From Roseibium algicola (GTDB lineage Bacteria; Pseudomonadota; Alphaproteobacteria; Rhizobiales; Stappiaceae): a stretch of 64,000 bases of DNA. Location: NCBI RefSeq assembly GCF_001999245.1, contig NZ_CP019630.1:4245001-4309000 (forward strand), in the 5' to 3' direction. The position numbers and the translations under genes were made by a program. Shown here piece by piece: positions 63,895 to 64,000 of the stretch (positions within the stretch are counted from its first letter, which is position 1; each line of letters opens with the position of its first letter). The notes under the pieces were generated by a model that was not told the origin of the DNA, did not search any database, and worked only from the letters and a program-made list of their open reading frames with translations.

Positions 63895-64000
63895 CAAAAA
63901 CGGCATAGTATGAAAAACAGGCGTCTTGGTGGCTGGCAATTCTGTCCGGGTCAAGGACGTTCAGGGCAGATTTCTTTCGCGCGGAAACGTTCACGCGGCG

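Overview
The window is a high-GC chromosomal segment of an alphaproteobacterium. The gene content (ClpS, choline sulfatase with a TetR/BetI-like operator, aminoethylphosphonate-type ABC transporter, DUF1344, DUF1402, DUF6165, FkbM methyltransferases, many short palindromic repeats) suggests a marine Hyphomicrobiales member such as Roseibium/Labrenzia/Stappia. That placement is inferred from gene families, not from a search. No rRNA, tRNA or CRISPR array was seen.

Layout. 1-4.3 kb: an RND efflux pump cut by the window edge, then an aldo/keto reductase. 4.3-4.5 kb: a decayed partial copy of the PAS-kinase gene found 10 kb downstream. 4.8-8.6 kb: a tight SxtJ / DUF5989 / carbamoyltransferase / SGNH-hydrolase cassette. 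8.6-14.4 kb: a truncated autotransporter start, an inositol-monophosphatase-type phosphatase, and an ABC importer operon (binding protein, ATPase, fused permease, DeoR regulator) resembling 2-aminoethylphosphonate uptake systems. 14.9-18.6 kb: a five-PAS hybrid histidine kinase overlapping an OmpR-type response regulator. 19.1-21.8 kb: a more AT-rich patch where an IS3-family element splits a HEPN/AbiU2-like gene. 21.9-25.7 kb: a long-form GAPDH, a CadC-like TPR regulator and a divergent tautomerase. 25.8-31.8 kb: a glycan/methyltransferase locus built around a 15-residue tandem-repeat protein.

31.9-45.3 kb is mostly housekeeping and envelope genes: GST, RNase T2, RlmJ, GNAT, a glycine-rich cold-shock protein, DUF1176, MBL hydrolase, DUF1402, MHYT-GGDEF-EAL, a GPH-type transporter, a chalcone-isomerase-like protein and ClpS. 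45.5-48.3 kb is a small amino-sugar module (RmlB-like dehydratase, DegT aminotransferase, initiating sugar-phosphate transferase). 48.5-54.5 kb holds a coiled-coil rod protein, small membrane and secreted proteins, a second DUF1176 protein and an OmpA-family protein with a long Ala/Pro/Glu tract. 54.9-56.6 kb is a repeat field around a GIY-YIG gene. 56.6-64 kb has an unusually long UvrB, two DUF1344 proteins, a Cys-rich exported protein, an MVL-type lectin, a second repeat field and choline sulfatase.

The strongest candidates for undescribed biology are the repeat-protein/glycosyltransferase/FkbM locus (25.8-31.8 kb), the SxtJ-DUF5989-carbamoyltransferase-SGNH cassette, and the repeat field that has copied the 3' end of the GIY-YIG gene.
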